Shown: in pieces, positions 21,988 to 32,806 of the stretch
Position numbering within the stretch: the first letter of the stretch is position 1
Layout of the letters: each line of letters begins with the position of its first letter
Assembly (NCBI GenBank): GCA_010093605.1
Contig: MU004192.1
Location: 4,770 to 68,769, forward strand
Source of the DNA: Lophium mytilinum
Lineage: Eukaryota > Ascomycota > Dothideomycetes > Mytilinidiales > Mytilinidiaceae
Direction of reading: 5' to 3'
DNA: 64,000 nucleotides
Notes under the pieces: generated by a model
Told to the model about the DNA's origin: nothing
Seen by the model: only the letters and a program-made list of their open reading frames with translations
The model's database searches: none
Position numbers and translations under genes: made by a program

Positions 21988-23280
21988 TTACGTCCTCCTC
22001 CAAAACTTCCTCATCACCCAACCAATCTGCTGCCTCATCCAGAAATACCCATAAACAAGCGCACCAACCGGCGCCGTCCCAACGACCTTCATCAAGGCCG
22101 AGGGACTATCCCCAGCCATCTGTTTTATCATACTCGTGAAGACGCCAATCGGTGCCTCCGGGCTGAAAAGCCACTCCTTGCTCTTTAAAGTGAGTGCCTG
22201 GATCTTTTCAGCCCTGGGGAACATTGCTTGCTCGTAGCGCGATACCGCTTCGTCCAACGTGAGGTCCTCACTCAGGGCCATGCTTTTTTCGATCAACTCC
22301 GTCAGCTCGAGGGAGTCTTTCATCGCTTTGTTGACGCCCTCGCCTCCGAAGGGTGTCATCAAGCTCGCGGCGTCTCCGATTAACGTAAACCCCTTCGTGT
22401 GCTCCCATTTCGATCCCACTGGTAGCTCGTAGAGGGTATATTCCTTCATTCGCTCCACATCCCCCTGCCTGTACAACTCCACCATCTCCGGCGCCCAGCC
22501 CTCATACCGCCGGAGCATCTGGTCGAGCGTCCCTCTCTTCCCGAACCTCTCAATCGTCTCTTTCGTCTCGCCCTCCGGACACAAATACCAGCTCCTCGTC
22601 TTCAAACTCTGATCCCCCATCCGCTGCGCAGTAAGGCACTTCCGATCCGAGCTCCCAAAAAACGATCCCTTTCCCACCATCTTATCTACCTCCGGACACC
22701 TTTCCCCCGGCTTCTTGATTTCCATCTCATACCCGCTCACCCCTGAATATCTGGGCTTGACGTCGCTCAACCGCGCGCGGACTCTACTCCATCCCCCATC
22801 CGCGCCAACCACTAAATCGAACGGGCCCTCCACCTCTTCGCTTCCCTCGACATCGAACCTCAACGACCCGTCCTCCCCAACTTCTCGCAATTTCCGCCCC
22901 CACCTCACACACTCCCGCGGCACGCTTTCAAGCAACATCCCCTTCAAGGTTTCCCGATCGATCTCCGGCCTGTCCCTACTCTTCCCTGCGCCCCCGCCGA
23001 GATGCACAAGCTCGGTCCAGTTCTTGTCGGCGAATATGAGCTCCTCGCCGTCATAGCGAGCGTACTTCAGGAATGTTTCCCAGAGGCCGCATTTGCGTAA
23101 GGCGGCTTGCCCGGTTTCGGCGCCAAGATCTAGGGTGCCGCCTTGCTCGAAACGGGCGCTTGGAGAGGCGTCGCGCTCAAAGATTGTCAGGGAGGGCGCC
23201 GGTTTGATAAGGGAGAGGAGGCGAGCGAGGGTCAGGCCTGCGGGACCGGCACCGATGATGGCGATGGAGGGGAGAGCCAT
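21988..23280 (-). CDS. FAD-dependent monooxygenase (TetX/aromatic hydroxylase type)
   Basis: Single exon, 430 residues. The N-terminal Rossmann motif is SIAIIGAGPAGLTLARLL (GxGxxG at residues 10-15), followed by FERD at 34-37. The GADGGWSRVR motif (159-168) and GDAASLMTPFGGEGVN (302-317) are the second FAD-binding signatures of class A flavoprotein monooxygenases. Length and motif spacing fit the TetX/salicylate-hydroxylase-like group, which hydroxylates aromatic or polycyclic substrates with NAD(P)H and oxygen. The C-terminus ends in a short hydrophobic/basic segment (GALVYGYFWMRQQIGWVMRKF) that could tether it to a membrane. No biosynthetic partner is adjacent, so the substrate is unknown. 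Confidence 0.87.
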   Translation of the reverse strand: MALPSIAIIGAGPAGLTLARLLSLIKPAPSLTIFERDASPSARFEQGGTLDLGAETGQAALRKCGLWETFLKYARYDGEELIFADKNWTELVHLGGGAGKSRDRPEIDRETLKGMLLESVPRECVRWGRKLREVGEDGSLRFDVEGSEEVEGPFDLVVGADGGWSRVRARLSDVKPRYSGVSGYEMEIKKPGERCPEVDKMVGKGSFFGSSDRKCLTAQRMGDQSLKTRSWYLCPEGETKETIERFGKRGTLDQMLRRYEGWAPEMVELYRQGDVERMKEYTLYELPVGSKWEHTKGFTLIGDAASLMTPFGGEGVNKAMKDSLELTELIEKSMALSEDLTLDEAVSRYEQAMFPRAEKIQALTLKSKEWLFSPEAPIGVFTSMIKQMAGDSPSALMKVVGTAPVGALVYGYFWMRQQIGWVMRKFWRRT

Positions 23281-24698
23281 TGTTTTGAGGAAACTTGTTG
23301 AAGGATGGAAGCGGGCAAATAGTAAAGTGCGAGGAAAAGTCTTGAGAAGTGAGAGATCTTGATAAGAGAGAATGAGGAGTGATATATGTTGTGTTGTTAT
23401 CTAGAGAGCTGGTGTGGATTACGGCGAGATGATCAATTGAAAAACATCGAGGAAATATGATGACGTTGAAAGACGAAGGGTGTAGTACTTATATCTACCT
23501 ATGGATGCTTCTGCCGTTCATAAAGCCACAGTTGCCGTGACATCACAGCCTCGCGCGAAGTCTTGAGATGTATCCCGTTGTTGAGTCAATGGCAGCAGGC
23601 TCGGATAATCGCGAGATGAACGCGAACATGATAGCGTCATAAGGCTGAACTGCGAGGTTAGAGCGACGAAGTTACTAGCCTATGAAGGTAAGGTGGGGTG
23701 CTGCTGAAGTCGTTAGGGCTAGGTGATAAGCACTGGTCAAGCCGGTCCGCCTCGTGTTCGCGTTGAGCATGGCATGCACTTGACGACTCGGAACTATTCG
23801 AGCCCAAAGTTAGTTGCTCTGGGGGGGGCCGAGTGTGCGAAGGACGTCCGAGCCATGAAGACGGCATGCTGGAAAAAACTCCGAAGTTCGCGTTGGCTCG
23901 CGATGATCGCGGGAAAGCCAGTCGTCGTGGATCGAGGCTAGTGACTAAGCACGCTTTCCCAAGTCACGTGATACTATGATTGCCTCGTTCTGAAGACTGA
24001 CAGGTTGCTCTTTGCTCTTCAGATAGTTGGATTATCCATTCGACTTGCTCGAGACTGATGATTCGAGGCTGCACGTTGGGGTTCCGATACTGAGGTGTAG
24101 CGTAAACGGAGCGTGAAACATGAGCATAAGCACCCATGTATTGAGAGAACGTCGATCACTACGCTAGGGAAGTTATACAACCCAGGAACCTAGGCGGCTT
24201 GTTCAAGCTCCGATGACCCTTCTCTACTGTGGTACTTCGAGGGTGGCGGATGTTCCGAGGTCGAAGGCCGTGTCTGGTAAATCTCGGTCTTGCGATATTA
24301 GGAAAAGTAGTCGGATAGAGGGAATCAATCGGGCGCAAGCGTGGTTTCTGAAGATAGAGGTCACGGTTATCTAATAATAGAAGCGGAAAGGCGGAAAGGC
24401 GGATGATCAGTGTGAACCCTAGGTGCCGCAATCTGTTCGCGTTGGTTCAAATCACATTGTCATTAGAATTTCTAGCTATTCATTCACATCCCCGGCCCGA
24501 AGAGCAGCCGTACTATATTGCCACTGAGCGACCTGAGACCTTCAAATCAAAGGCTTGGTGAAGCTCGGTGCCCGCGGTTGGCATATAGTGGTAGTAGAGT
24601 AGCGACATTAGAAGTGATTTTAATAGAAAGGAAAGGTCGATGATTATGTATATAGGGCTACAGCAAGCTTCCCTCGTAGCTTTTACCAGTCACAGTGC
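23281..24698. other. Intergenic, 1.4 kb
   Basis: Lies upstream of the monooxygenase and downstream of the ferric reductase. Only short frames are present. A G8 run sits at 23821-23828. No tRNA or gene recognised. Confidence 0.45.
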
Positions 24699-26839
24699 TT
24701 ACCAACTGAAACTCTCTTCCACGAACGTCAACTTAACGTCCATTTCCTTTCCTAGCCTTGCTACAGCGAATCTCACTTCATCCGCCATTCCGGGAGGCCC
24801 GCTCACAACGACAACTACGCTCTCCTTGGCGAAGTCTCCAATAACTTCCAGCTCATTGTCTAGAACTGTAGCCACGTTCATTCGCTCGCCGACAAAGACT
24901 TCTTTCTCCACATCCGCCAAGACATCATCCATCTCACTCACAAGTCCCTGCGTTCGCGCACCCCAGAAGAGCTTCCGGTTTCCGGGGTGTGCTCGGAGGA
25001 GAGGAAGTACCGCGGTGATGCCTACGCCGCCTGCGATAGCGATGAGGATGGAGTGCGAGGAGAGGTCTTCATGTAGACCATACTGTGACTCTACTAAGAC
25101 GGGTAAAGTTGACAGGGAGCGTAGTTGGGCCGTCAAGCCGCCTCGGGTGCGGAGTAGGAAAGTAAGCCCGATTGCTGAATGTCCTGTCCCTTTCTTGTGA
25201 TGGAGCTCGAGACTATCCTGGGAGGTCTGTGATCTTGAAGCCTGAATTGGATGCTTCTCGACATCTGAAGTTAGTGCTCCGTGAGGATTAGTGCTGCCGG
25301 TTTGAGGTGTCGAAGCCGGAAGGACGGTAGACGCGACGGAGAAGGGGTGGTTTTCCCAGACGCGCCACGTGAGAGTCGGGAAATAGAGGTATGCATGGCC
25401 ATTCCCGCTGACACCTTCCACATCAACGCGGAGATAGTCGTTGTCAATCACCGTTACAGTCGCAGTGCAGAGCCCATTTCTCGCGAACCTCCCCACCCGC
25501 ATCGTGCGCTCGAATGCCCAGACGGCCATAGCAACATAGATCCAAACTTCGTAGCCCCATTGGTGGCCAAAGCGGTAGTTGATATGAAGGTAACAACCTG
25601 CTACGATGAGAATGGAAATGACGATGTGCCACAAGAGAAAGACTTCGTAGAGCTTCTGTCGCAGTGGAAGGATAGACGTCGGTAAGAGAATCGACATTCC
25701 GAGTGTCGCAATGGCGCCCCAGATCCAATATGGCATCTTGCTCTCAATTGAATGTTCGCCTGACGCGACGTATACCTGTAGGTATATGCAGGAGTGGATC
25801 ACGGCCTCGATAGTGCAAATCCAAGCAACCCATCTATGAAGCAGAAGAAAGGTTCCATGCGACCAATTAGTGAGCCAGAGCAGAACGTTGTTGCGGCCGG
25901 CGTATAATATCAAAAGCGGCACATTGGCGAAGCTTAGGACACCAGTGCGGTTCGTGATGTAGGTTTTGATTTCATCGTACGTGCTTAAGTACCAACCGTT
26001 GGGTTGTTTGCTGCTGTATCCAACCGAGCAGAGAATCACGTTGATTGCAATGAGGTATAAGATGAATAGAGCTTGGCCTCGCGTAGGTATGTTAACGCCA
26101 AGTATTGCTTCTTTATGGTGAGACCCAAAAGCGGGAGGATAGATGATGTGTGCGTTGAATTTGGTTGTGAGACGAGCTGGCCACGGGACGAAGCGGAGTA
26201 CGGAAAACCCAATCGGTATGACGACACCCGATAGGAATACGACAAGCCTGTATGTTGGTTAGCATGAATTCGGCAGCATTTCTAAAACAAGACGTACCCA
26301 TAGCGTTCATGGGTGTCTTCTTGGATCTCAAAGATGGAGTCCGCGTTGTAGTTTGCCATCCAATCATCTTCCGTGACCAAACTGGTCTGGTTCAATGGAT
26401 CACCGGTGACGAGAATCTCGGTTGGTGGTTTCGTGACCTTTGCTAGAGCTTGCTGGTACGTCTCTTTGGGGTCGGGTTGCACTGCTCCGTGCCCAGCAAC
26501 GTTCATCCTCCAGAACTTCTCCAGCTTCCAGGCGGTAACATGTTGGCAGTGAGTTGATATGCACCAAGCCAGCGTCTGCAAGAATGCGTCGTCGGTGGCA
26601 TAACATTCCGGTTCGGTTGAAGCACCCCCCATATCCATGCCGTCCATATCCATCTCTTCGGTAGAGCAGTTGAGAGGGCTCCCAGAGATGGTGTCGCGAC
26701 ACGCAAAGGCGCAAGGAGGATCGTACATGGTAATGCCGTAGCCAATGAGGCCATGACCCCGGCGACCATTAGAGACCATGGCAGCGACGAGGAGGGAATG
26801 GAGACATATCGCGACGAGGAAAGAGAGTCTAGACGCCAT
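24699..26839 (-). CDS. FRE-type ferric/metal reductase
   Basis: Two exons, 26839-26298 and 26247-24699, separated by a 50 nt intron (donor GTACGT, acceptor ATACAG); 696 residues. A signal peptide (MASRLSFLVAICLHSLLVAA) precedes an extracellular domain with the family motif GLIGYGITMYDPPCAFACRD split by cysteines, then an unusual Met/Asp run (MDMDGMDMGG). Several membrane helices follow, with heme-ligand-type histidines in LLLHRWVAW, AVIHSCIY, LLWHIVIS and CYLHINY. The cytosolic part has the FAD motif HPFSVAS and the NADPH-site GGVGITAVLPLL. Such enzymes reduce extracellular Fe(III) or Cu(II) before uptake. Start ATG 26839 is chosen because it opens the signal peptide. No transporter or permease gene lies next to it. 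Confidence 0.9.
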
Positions 26840-27790
26840 CTTGAGAAGGTGACCAGGTATATCAAGGACAGGGAAGTAGGGCAGAGACGGAGGAGCGTGT
26901 AGCAGGAGACGACGGTTCCTTATAACGCCGTTTCTTGATACTGCTAGCGGGTATTTATGCTTGGAAATAAGCTCATTCCCAGACCAGTGCACTGGATGGT
27001 ATGACAAGACCCATCAACACTCTCAGCCAATCACAGATGTTTGATATACCTCTTGGACTGAAGATTCTTCGCATTCTCGCGAGGCGTGAAACTGGCGACA
27101 CGACGGTTGAGCACGTTTCTGCACGTCGTGCTTGGCACGTCCCGGATCCATGAAATGGCCTCAATTTGCCGCACGTCGACACAAAGCGGGCCGCCTTATT
27201 TACACGCTTTGACAGAGGTGCCTGCCATAGCCTTATTGAAAAGGGCGCCGTAGATGGATTGGTACTGCAACTGGTGGAGGTGCAATCATATAGGCGTAAG
27301 AAGGCATTGTTGAGAATTAGAGCGCTAGCAACCGCTTGAGGTTTCATGACGAAGAGAAAAGAAACGAAGCCCTGAGCGCCGAGGCACCCAAAACTGAATA
27401 CCTATTCGTCGATTGAGGAGCACGGGTAAGCGGTACACCCTCCAAGACACATGTTTGAGCAAGACAAAGCTCGAACAAGATGGAGTGTGATGATAGACGA
27501 GATGGTTGATGGATAAGAACGAAAACAAAGGGGGACGATGCACGATTCAGGCCGAACAAAGCTACTCACGTGTCTGACTCGTGCTGCGATTCCAATACCG
27601 CCCATCCTGCCGTCACCATTCCACCAACAGCCTCAACTACCATCAAAGTGCCCTACGCTCAGCATCCTCTCATCTCGACACTTGCCCCTATTTCCACGTC
27701 AGCCAACCACATAACGAGCACTCCAGACACTCGACGTCACCATTAGTCTCTAATCATAAGAAATCGAGTGCACCTGGTATTCAGCAATAA
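26840..27790. other. Intergenic, promoter of the ferric reductase
   Basis: Holds the promoter of the ferric reductase and the 3' flank of the NAD(P)-binding gene. Short frames only. GATA-type sites (for example TGATAGACGAGATGG near 27490) occur, but I cannot show enrichment. Confidence 0.4.
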
Positions 27791-28620
27791 TTACAACTGC
27801 GCCTGCTCCTGTCCAGCCTTCCTGGTCTGCGTAAACTGACCCACCACCGACATGGCGAGCCCAACATTGTCACCCCAAATGGCCGGCAACGTCCTCACCC
27901 ACTTCTTCTGCTCAGATTCATCCAGCAACCACTTGGCCAACTGGCTCCTCTCTAGCTGCGGCTTGTGGCCTCCCTTCCCTACGTAACCAGCATGGGCACC
28001 CTCACGCTGCTCACCATCCTTCACCATGTTGAGCCGGAAGAGGCAGACATCGAGTTGCTGTTCACCATCTTTCGCTAGCTCCCCGATACAGTATGGTTTC
28101 CATTGCCGTTCAATCCCGAGAATCATGTGCTTTGCGCCTTTGGCAACGAAACCAATGATCTGGACGTGCACCCATGTGATGAGTTGGAACGCGTCTTGGG
28201 GATCTTGGATTGTTTGTGTCCCGACAACAAGCACATACGGCCTCTGGGCGCGAGGGATCTTGTGTAGGCGAGTGATGAGCCATTTGTAGAAATCCTCCAA
28301 CTCATCACCACTCCCCTTGGTGTTGTTTGGGCCGAGCAGAGAGATGATGGCGTCGAACTGGTCGATGAGTGGGTCCAGATGGCCCGGTGCCTCTGGGAGT
28401 GTGCTTTTGAAGACCTGTCGCACCAATTTAGCAACAGCTTCAACACCTCGCGCAGGCAACTTACAGTTAAGTTTGGGTTCTCCGTCAGCTTCGCAGGTAG
28501 CTTTTCCGTCTTCCTGTCGGCAACTGTCACTTTCCAACCTCTCTCAAGCGCCTGCTCTACCGTCTGCAGCCCCGAGCCTCCAGTCGACCCCAAGACAAGT
28601 ATATTCTTTTGACTCGCCAT
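27791..28620 (-). CDS. NAD(P)-binding (NmrA/atypical SDR-like) protein
   Basis: Two exons, 28620-28465 and 28414-27791, across a 50 nt intron (donor GTAAGT, acceptor CGACAG) in phase 0; 259 residues. The start (MASQKNILVLGSTGGSGLQT) contains the GxxGxxG dinucleotide-binding motif at residues 11-17, followed by TVADRKTEKL, where an NADP-binding arginine/lysine would sit. Further strands read DAIISLLGPNNTKG and RPYVLVVGTQT. No YxxxK catalytic pair is evident, so it is probably an atypical SDR or NmrA-like sensor/reductase. It is divergent from the classical SDR at 28974, with 353 bases between start codons. Confidence 0.8.
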
Positions 28621-28973
28621 TTTGCTTCTTCTCAATTCCAATCACCTGTCAAAAAATCCAGAGGAGTATTCTATTATTTTGTAACTTCGAATATCCCATC
28701 TCGGCTTCCCGGTTCCACGGAGCCGGAACGGGCCGGCTCGTCCCGAAACGCTGTAGCGGAGAAGTGGCGGAACAAACACCCTCGGGGATCCGTGAACTTT
28801 TGCGTTCGAGATACAGCTTAGAAATCGAATTAGATAGACGGAAGCGAGTGCGGGGAAATGTCCGGGGTAGTGGGGTAAGTGTCCAATCCACAATTATATG
28901 CAATGGCCATCCGCGAAGATCATGCAGGTCCAAAGTGTCAGCTTCTATCTATCCCTCGCTTATCACCAGCAAC
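28621..28973. promoter_or_regulatory. Shared divergent promoter of two NAD(P)-binding genes
   Basis: The start codons of the minus-strand gene (28620) and the plus-strand SDR (28974) are 353 bases apart, so both promoters must lie here. No unambiguous TATA box; TCCGGGG and CCCGGTT-like CG-rich words occur near 28700-28870. Co-regulation is inference from layout. Confidence 0.5.
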
Positions 28974-30010
28974 ATGGGTCGCGAAACCCCTATTACCATT
29001 GACGAGTCCAAGTTCAAGAACCTCGCGGGTAAAACTATTCTCATTACGGGTGCATCCTCAGGCATTGGACTGGAGACTGCGAACTACTTCTACAAACTCG
29101 GCGCCAATGTCGCCTTTCTGGCCGGTCGAAAACGACCCGCAACCGATGTCCCCCTCGACTCAGACCGAACACTCCTCCGAAATATCGATGTGAGCAATTG
29201 GGAGCAGCAGGTTGAGGCATTCGAAGCTACTGTCAAGAAGTTCGGACATATTGACATTGTCCTTCCCAATGCTGGCGTCAATGAACCAAGACAGCAGTTC
29301 TTCAATCTTGAGACTGACGAAAACGGGAAACTAAAACCGCTTGAGACGAAGGTAATTGATGTCGACTTGAAGGGCACCGCGTACACGACCGCATTAGGCA
29401 TCCATTACCTGAAAGAGAAGGGAGGAAGCATCATCATCATGTCCAGTATGGCAGGCTACGTAGGCGTAGACGAGATGCCGGCCTATGCCGCAACGAAGCA
29501 TGGTGCGTACTCACATTCTCAAGTCCAATTCGAAAGGTCTTCTCTCTTATAGTCATTCGCCTCTTCACTTCCTCTCAAATATCATACTCATCCTCCTTTC
29601 CCTACAAGCTCGTTCTTTTCGTATCTCCTTATCTAACATACCTAGGTGCCACGGCCCTTCTCCGCTCTCTCTACAAGCCAGCCGCCACCCGCAACATTGC
29701 CATCTCCCTCTCCAACCCCGCTCTCGTCTTTACCCCAGGGTCTTTATCCGAGATGTACGCTCCCGGCGAGGAAGCTTACCAAGCCGCGAAGAAGCAACTT
29801 GCCGCAATGGGCGTCAAGATGAGTTCGGCCTTCACGGTTACTCTGTCAGTTGCATATCTAGCGAGTCTTGGCATGGAAGCAAGTGGAGTGGGCTTGTTGG
29901 TGGAGAATGATGAGATTCATGATTGGGAGGCGGACTTGCAGGAAAGCTTGCCGGGGTGGTTCAAGGTGAAGGCCGGAGGGAGGGAGGGGATGGCGAATGT
30001 GAGTGATTAG
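28974..30010 (+). CDS. Short-chain dehydrogenase/reductase (classical)
   Basis: Two exons, 28974-29502 and 29646-30010, with a 143 nt intron (donor GTGCGT, acceptor ACCTAG) that splits a glycine codon; 297 residues. TGASSGIG (residues 25-32) is the coenzyme-binding motif, LPNAGVN gives the NNAG-type motif, SIIIMSSMAGY carries the catalytic serine, and YAATK (171-175) is the active-site Tyr/Lys pair. The second exon supplies the substrate loop (ALVFTPGSLSEMYAPGEEAY). Family and fold are secure; the substrate is not. Neighbour 27791-28620 is another dinucleotide-binding protein transcribed divergently. Confidence 0.9.
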
Positions 30011-30496
30011 GTGAACGTGAGGGCTGAGATGTTGTGGATTGAGCTGTCTTTTGAACTCTGTAGTGTGCTCCTATTCTAGTCGTAGATTCCTAGCGCTGCT
30101 ATTTCACGTGCTCAGGCAGGCTACGATATGTCTCAAATATGGACATTGTTCTTGCTTACACATTTGAAATTGAAGCACCCATAATAAAGGTAGAGAGTCT
30201 ACCTTTGTATGGCTTTAAGAAGTCGCCATGCTGTCCGGCAACCATTGAGTCAAAAGGGAGCCTGAAGTATACTGCGTGAACATTGCATCGTGTCCTCGTG
30301 AGTGTATAGGTCGGCGAAAGTAGAATTCGGCGTCGAAAAGCTCAAAATGGACTGTAGATGAACTCTAGAGCCGAACAAAGCGTTTCCGGCTTCAGGACCA
30401 AGATATTACATGTCGCCATCCCTGCAATTGTGCCCGACAGTGATTAGCAATTTCTGTGCCCTGAACAACCATGGACCTGTTCAGCCGCCACCTAAC
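30011..30496. other. Intergenic between convergent genes
   Basis: 3' flanks of the SDR (plus) and of the acidic hypothetical (minus). Possible poly(A) signal AATAAA at 30182-30187. Nothing else. Confidence 0.45.
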
Positions 30497-31372
30497 TCAC
30501 GTTGCCTCCTCAGAAGCATCTCCGCTATTAGAGACGTCCTCGTCTGTCCACACATCTGCATCCCGACACCACCGCTCTGGTATCTCCACCCCCAACTCCG
30601 GCCTCCCAGCCCTCGTAGTGCTTGTGCTACACATCGCCACTACAAACTTCACAGCTGCAATCCCGTCTTTTGACGCACAGCAATATCCAACCACACCCCT
30701 CCCAACCCTCCCCCAAGCAACCGGTGTTACACTTGCATCTAGATACCGGCCCAGATTCAAGTAAACCTGTTCCGTCGACGGCACGCTCGCGAGTTGAATC
30801 CCCTCAAACTCGACCTTAGACTGGAGACCCAGGAAGCTCTTCCCATGCATGTGATTTTTAAAATTCCCTTCCGTCTTTACGACCCTACCATACTTCCACG
30901 TCAAGCCCAGGCCATCGCTGAAGAAATGGTTAAGATCTTGGGGAACGACTCCCTGGCTGAACGACGGGAGTAAGACAACGATCCCACCGTTTTGGACGTA
31001 CTCACCGAGCTGGGCAGCGACGGCGCGGTTTTCGGTGCCAGGTTTCGTGATGGTGCTGTCGGCAATTAGGACGGCGATGGGTGCGTCGTACTTCGTACAC
31101 TTCTGGAGATGGCGTAATCCACTTTCCGGGGTGTTGAGGTGGTGCAGCATGAGATGGCGGTTGAATTGGATAGAGAGTGCTTCTGCGAGGGCGTCGTTAA
31201 AGTGTGTTGATGGGTGGTCGGGGCCGGGATATGTGGGTTCCCCGTGGAAATCAAGAATCACGATGTGAGGGCGTAGCGTAGTTGACGCAGGGGAGAGTGG
31301 CCTGGGCTCCGTTTTGGTGGTCGGGGTTTGCGTGGATGCGTCCGCATGAAAGGGGTGATTCTGGTTGTCCAT
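30497..31372 (-). CDS. Hypothetical protein with amidotransferase-like fold signals
   Basis: Single exon, 291 residues, ATG 31372 (MDNQNHPF). The first 35 residues are proline/threonine-rich and probably disordered. A strand-like PHIVILDFHGE is followed by HFNDALAEALS, PIAVLIADSTI and YVQNGGIVVLLPSFSQ, an alternation seen in Rossmann-like or class I glutamine-amidotransferase-like (ThuA-type) folds. No catalytic Cys-His-Glu triad is obvious. The C-terminus is acidic (DADVWTDEDVSNSGDASEE). I have no functional assignment. Confidence 0.65.
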   Translation of the reverse strand: MDNQNHPFHADASTQTPTTKTEPRPLSPASTTLRPHIVILDFHGEPTYPGPDHPSTHFNDALAEALSIQFNRHLMLHHLNTPESGLRHLQKCTKYDAPIAVLIADSTITKPGTENRAVAAQLGEYVQNGGIVVLLPSFSQGVVPQDLNHFFSDGLGLTWKYGRVVKTEGNFKNHMHGKSFLGLQSKVEFEGIQLASVPSTEQVYLNLGRYLDASVTPVAWGRVGRGVVGYCCASKDGIAAVKFVVAMCSTSTTRAGRPELGVEIPERWCRDADVWTDEDVSNSGDASEEAT

Positions 31373-32806
31373 GGTTGTAAAGACACGCGTGTAGTGTTTC
31401 GTGGAGGTACATTGAGAAGAAAGATGCGCTTTTAAAGAGAAATTAAAGGGGACTTATGGAGCAAAGTCTTTTAAGAAGAGTGTGGTGGTGAATGAGCAGC
31501 AGGTGACTGAGAAACGCGTTATCACGTGACATGACAGTGTCAATAGGAGAAAGCAAACCTTGGTATCAGAAGCATTCCTCCCTATAACATCTTCTGGTGA
31601 CATAAACAGTCGACCTCATGTTCAAGATTCGAATCGGCACTTCCCTTACCCACCACCTCGCCGCCACAATCGGACCCAATACCCCAGTTTCGAGCTTCGG
31701 GTAAGTCGCGTTGTGATGATTCCACCTCGAGGCGCATCCCCTCCTACCACTATCAACCAGTTCCCAGTCATCTATCTCCTTCTCCCTCCACTTCTAAGCT
31801 CGTTCTCAGGCATGCTGCCGTGGGCGGCAACTCATTCTTATCAAGCACATTCAGCCAGTCATTAGTGACCCCAATTTCCATCTCGTGAATGGTTGGGCGT
31901 GAGTCGAGTGCGGATATGCTATCGATCTCGTGAGAAGTCCTGTAGAGTAGCCGAGGTCGAACTGTTTGTTTCCACGCCAGCGTTATTCTTAACGTCGTGA
32001 AGGTTGAAGAAGTGATTAAAGCCTCTTGGTGGTAAGTTCGGATTTGGGAGCTCCAGGTCGTAGGTTGCGCGGAGAGCCTATTCTAATTGAACCTCCGCAA
32101 TAACCATGCCGTAGGAAACCTAGGGTCCAAATATCAGGGGACATTAGAAGTAGAGAGTGGGGAGAGTGGAGAGAATCGGCATCGGTCCGGGACCTTTTCC
32201 GGGGAAGCGTTCCAACCGTTGACAAGTGCAACAACTAGCAAGGGTATTGCCTGGAGGACCTTACACGAGGGCGCGTGATCATGTTCGTGCTGCCTACAAA
32301 CCTTGCATCTGAGATCGGTTTCGCCCGAATACGTAACGAGATAAATCAGTCGGCTTTCAGCAAGGCGAGGTTCCGTCTTAAGCTAATTCCAGGTTCTTGC
32401 AAACGATCGATCAAAGTATCCAGCAATGTGGTAGAATGAACGACCTATTCAGCGAAAATTCAAAGTAGGCAAAACCAGGTTCTGCATAGCTGATCGAAGT
32501 GATGCAAGTCCATTGCCTCCACGGGTAAACCTGTACGCGTGGGCTTCGACAACGGAGGTTTCAAATCGTCTTGCGGGTGGCGTCGGTAGATCAGGGCCTT
32601 CAGTACATGACGGATCGCAATGGAAAATCGATCCCAGGGTTGAAGCAGCACCTCTCAACGGCGGGTTATGTATCGGTACCGGGCAACCTTTTCAGCCTGT
32701 CAACAGAAGTACTAGCAAGGTCCACCTTCGAGCCACGGCTTTGCCACTATTCTCTCAATTTAAAAGGGTCTGTCCGTTCGTCAAATTTGGAAACATCCTG
32801 CTGGCC
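31373..32806. other. Intergenic, 1.4 kb
   Basis: Between the divergent hypothetical gene (minus) and the GH127-like pseudogene (plus). Frames are short and lack motifs. CACGTGAC at 31523-31530 is an E-box-like word. No gene supported. Confidence 0.45.

Noticed and set aside
28317-29552. 411-codon frame covering the SDR and its upstream region
   Set aside because: Only the part from ATG 28974 matches the SDR; the upstream part is antisense to the divergent NAD(P)-binding gene.
21988-31372. Possible secondary-metabolite cluster (monooxygenase, SDRs, reductase)
   Set aside because: No core synthase and no pathway regulator; genes are mixed in orientation and function.
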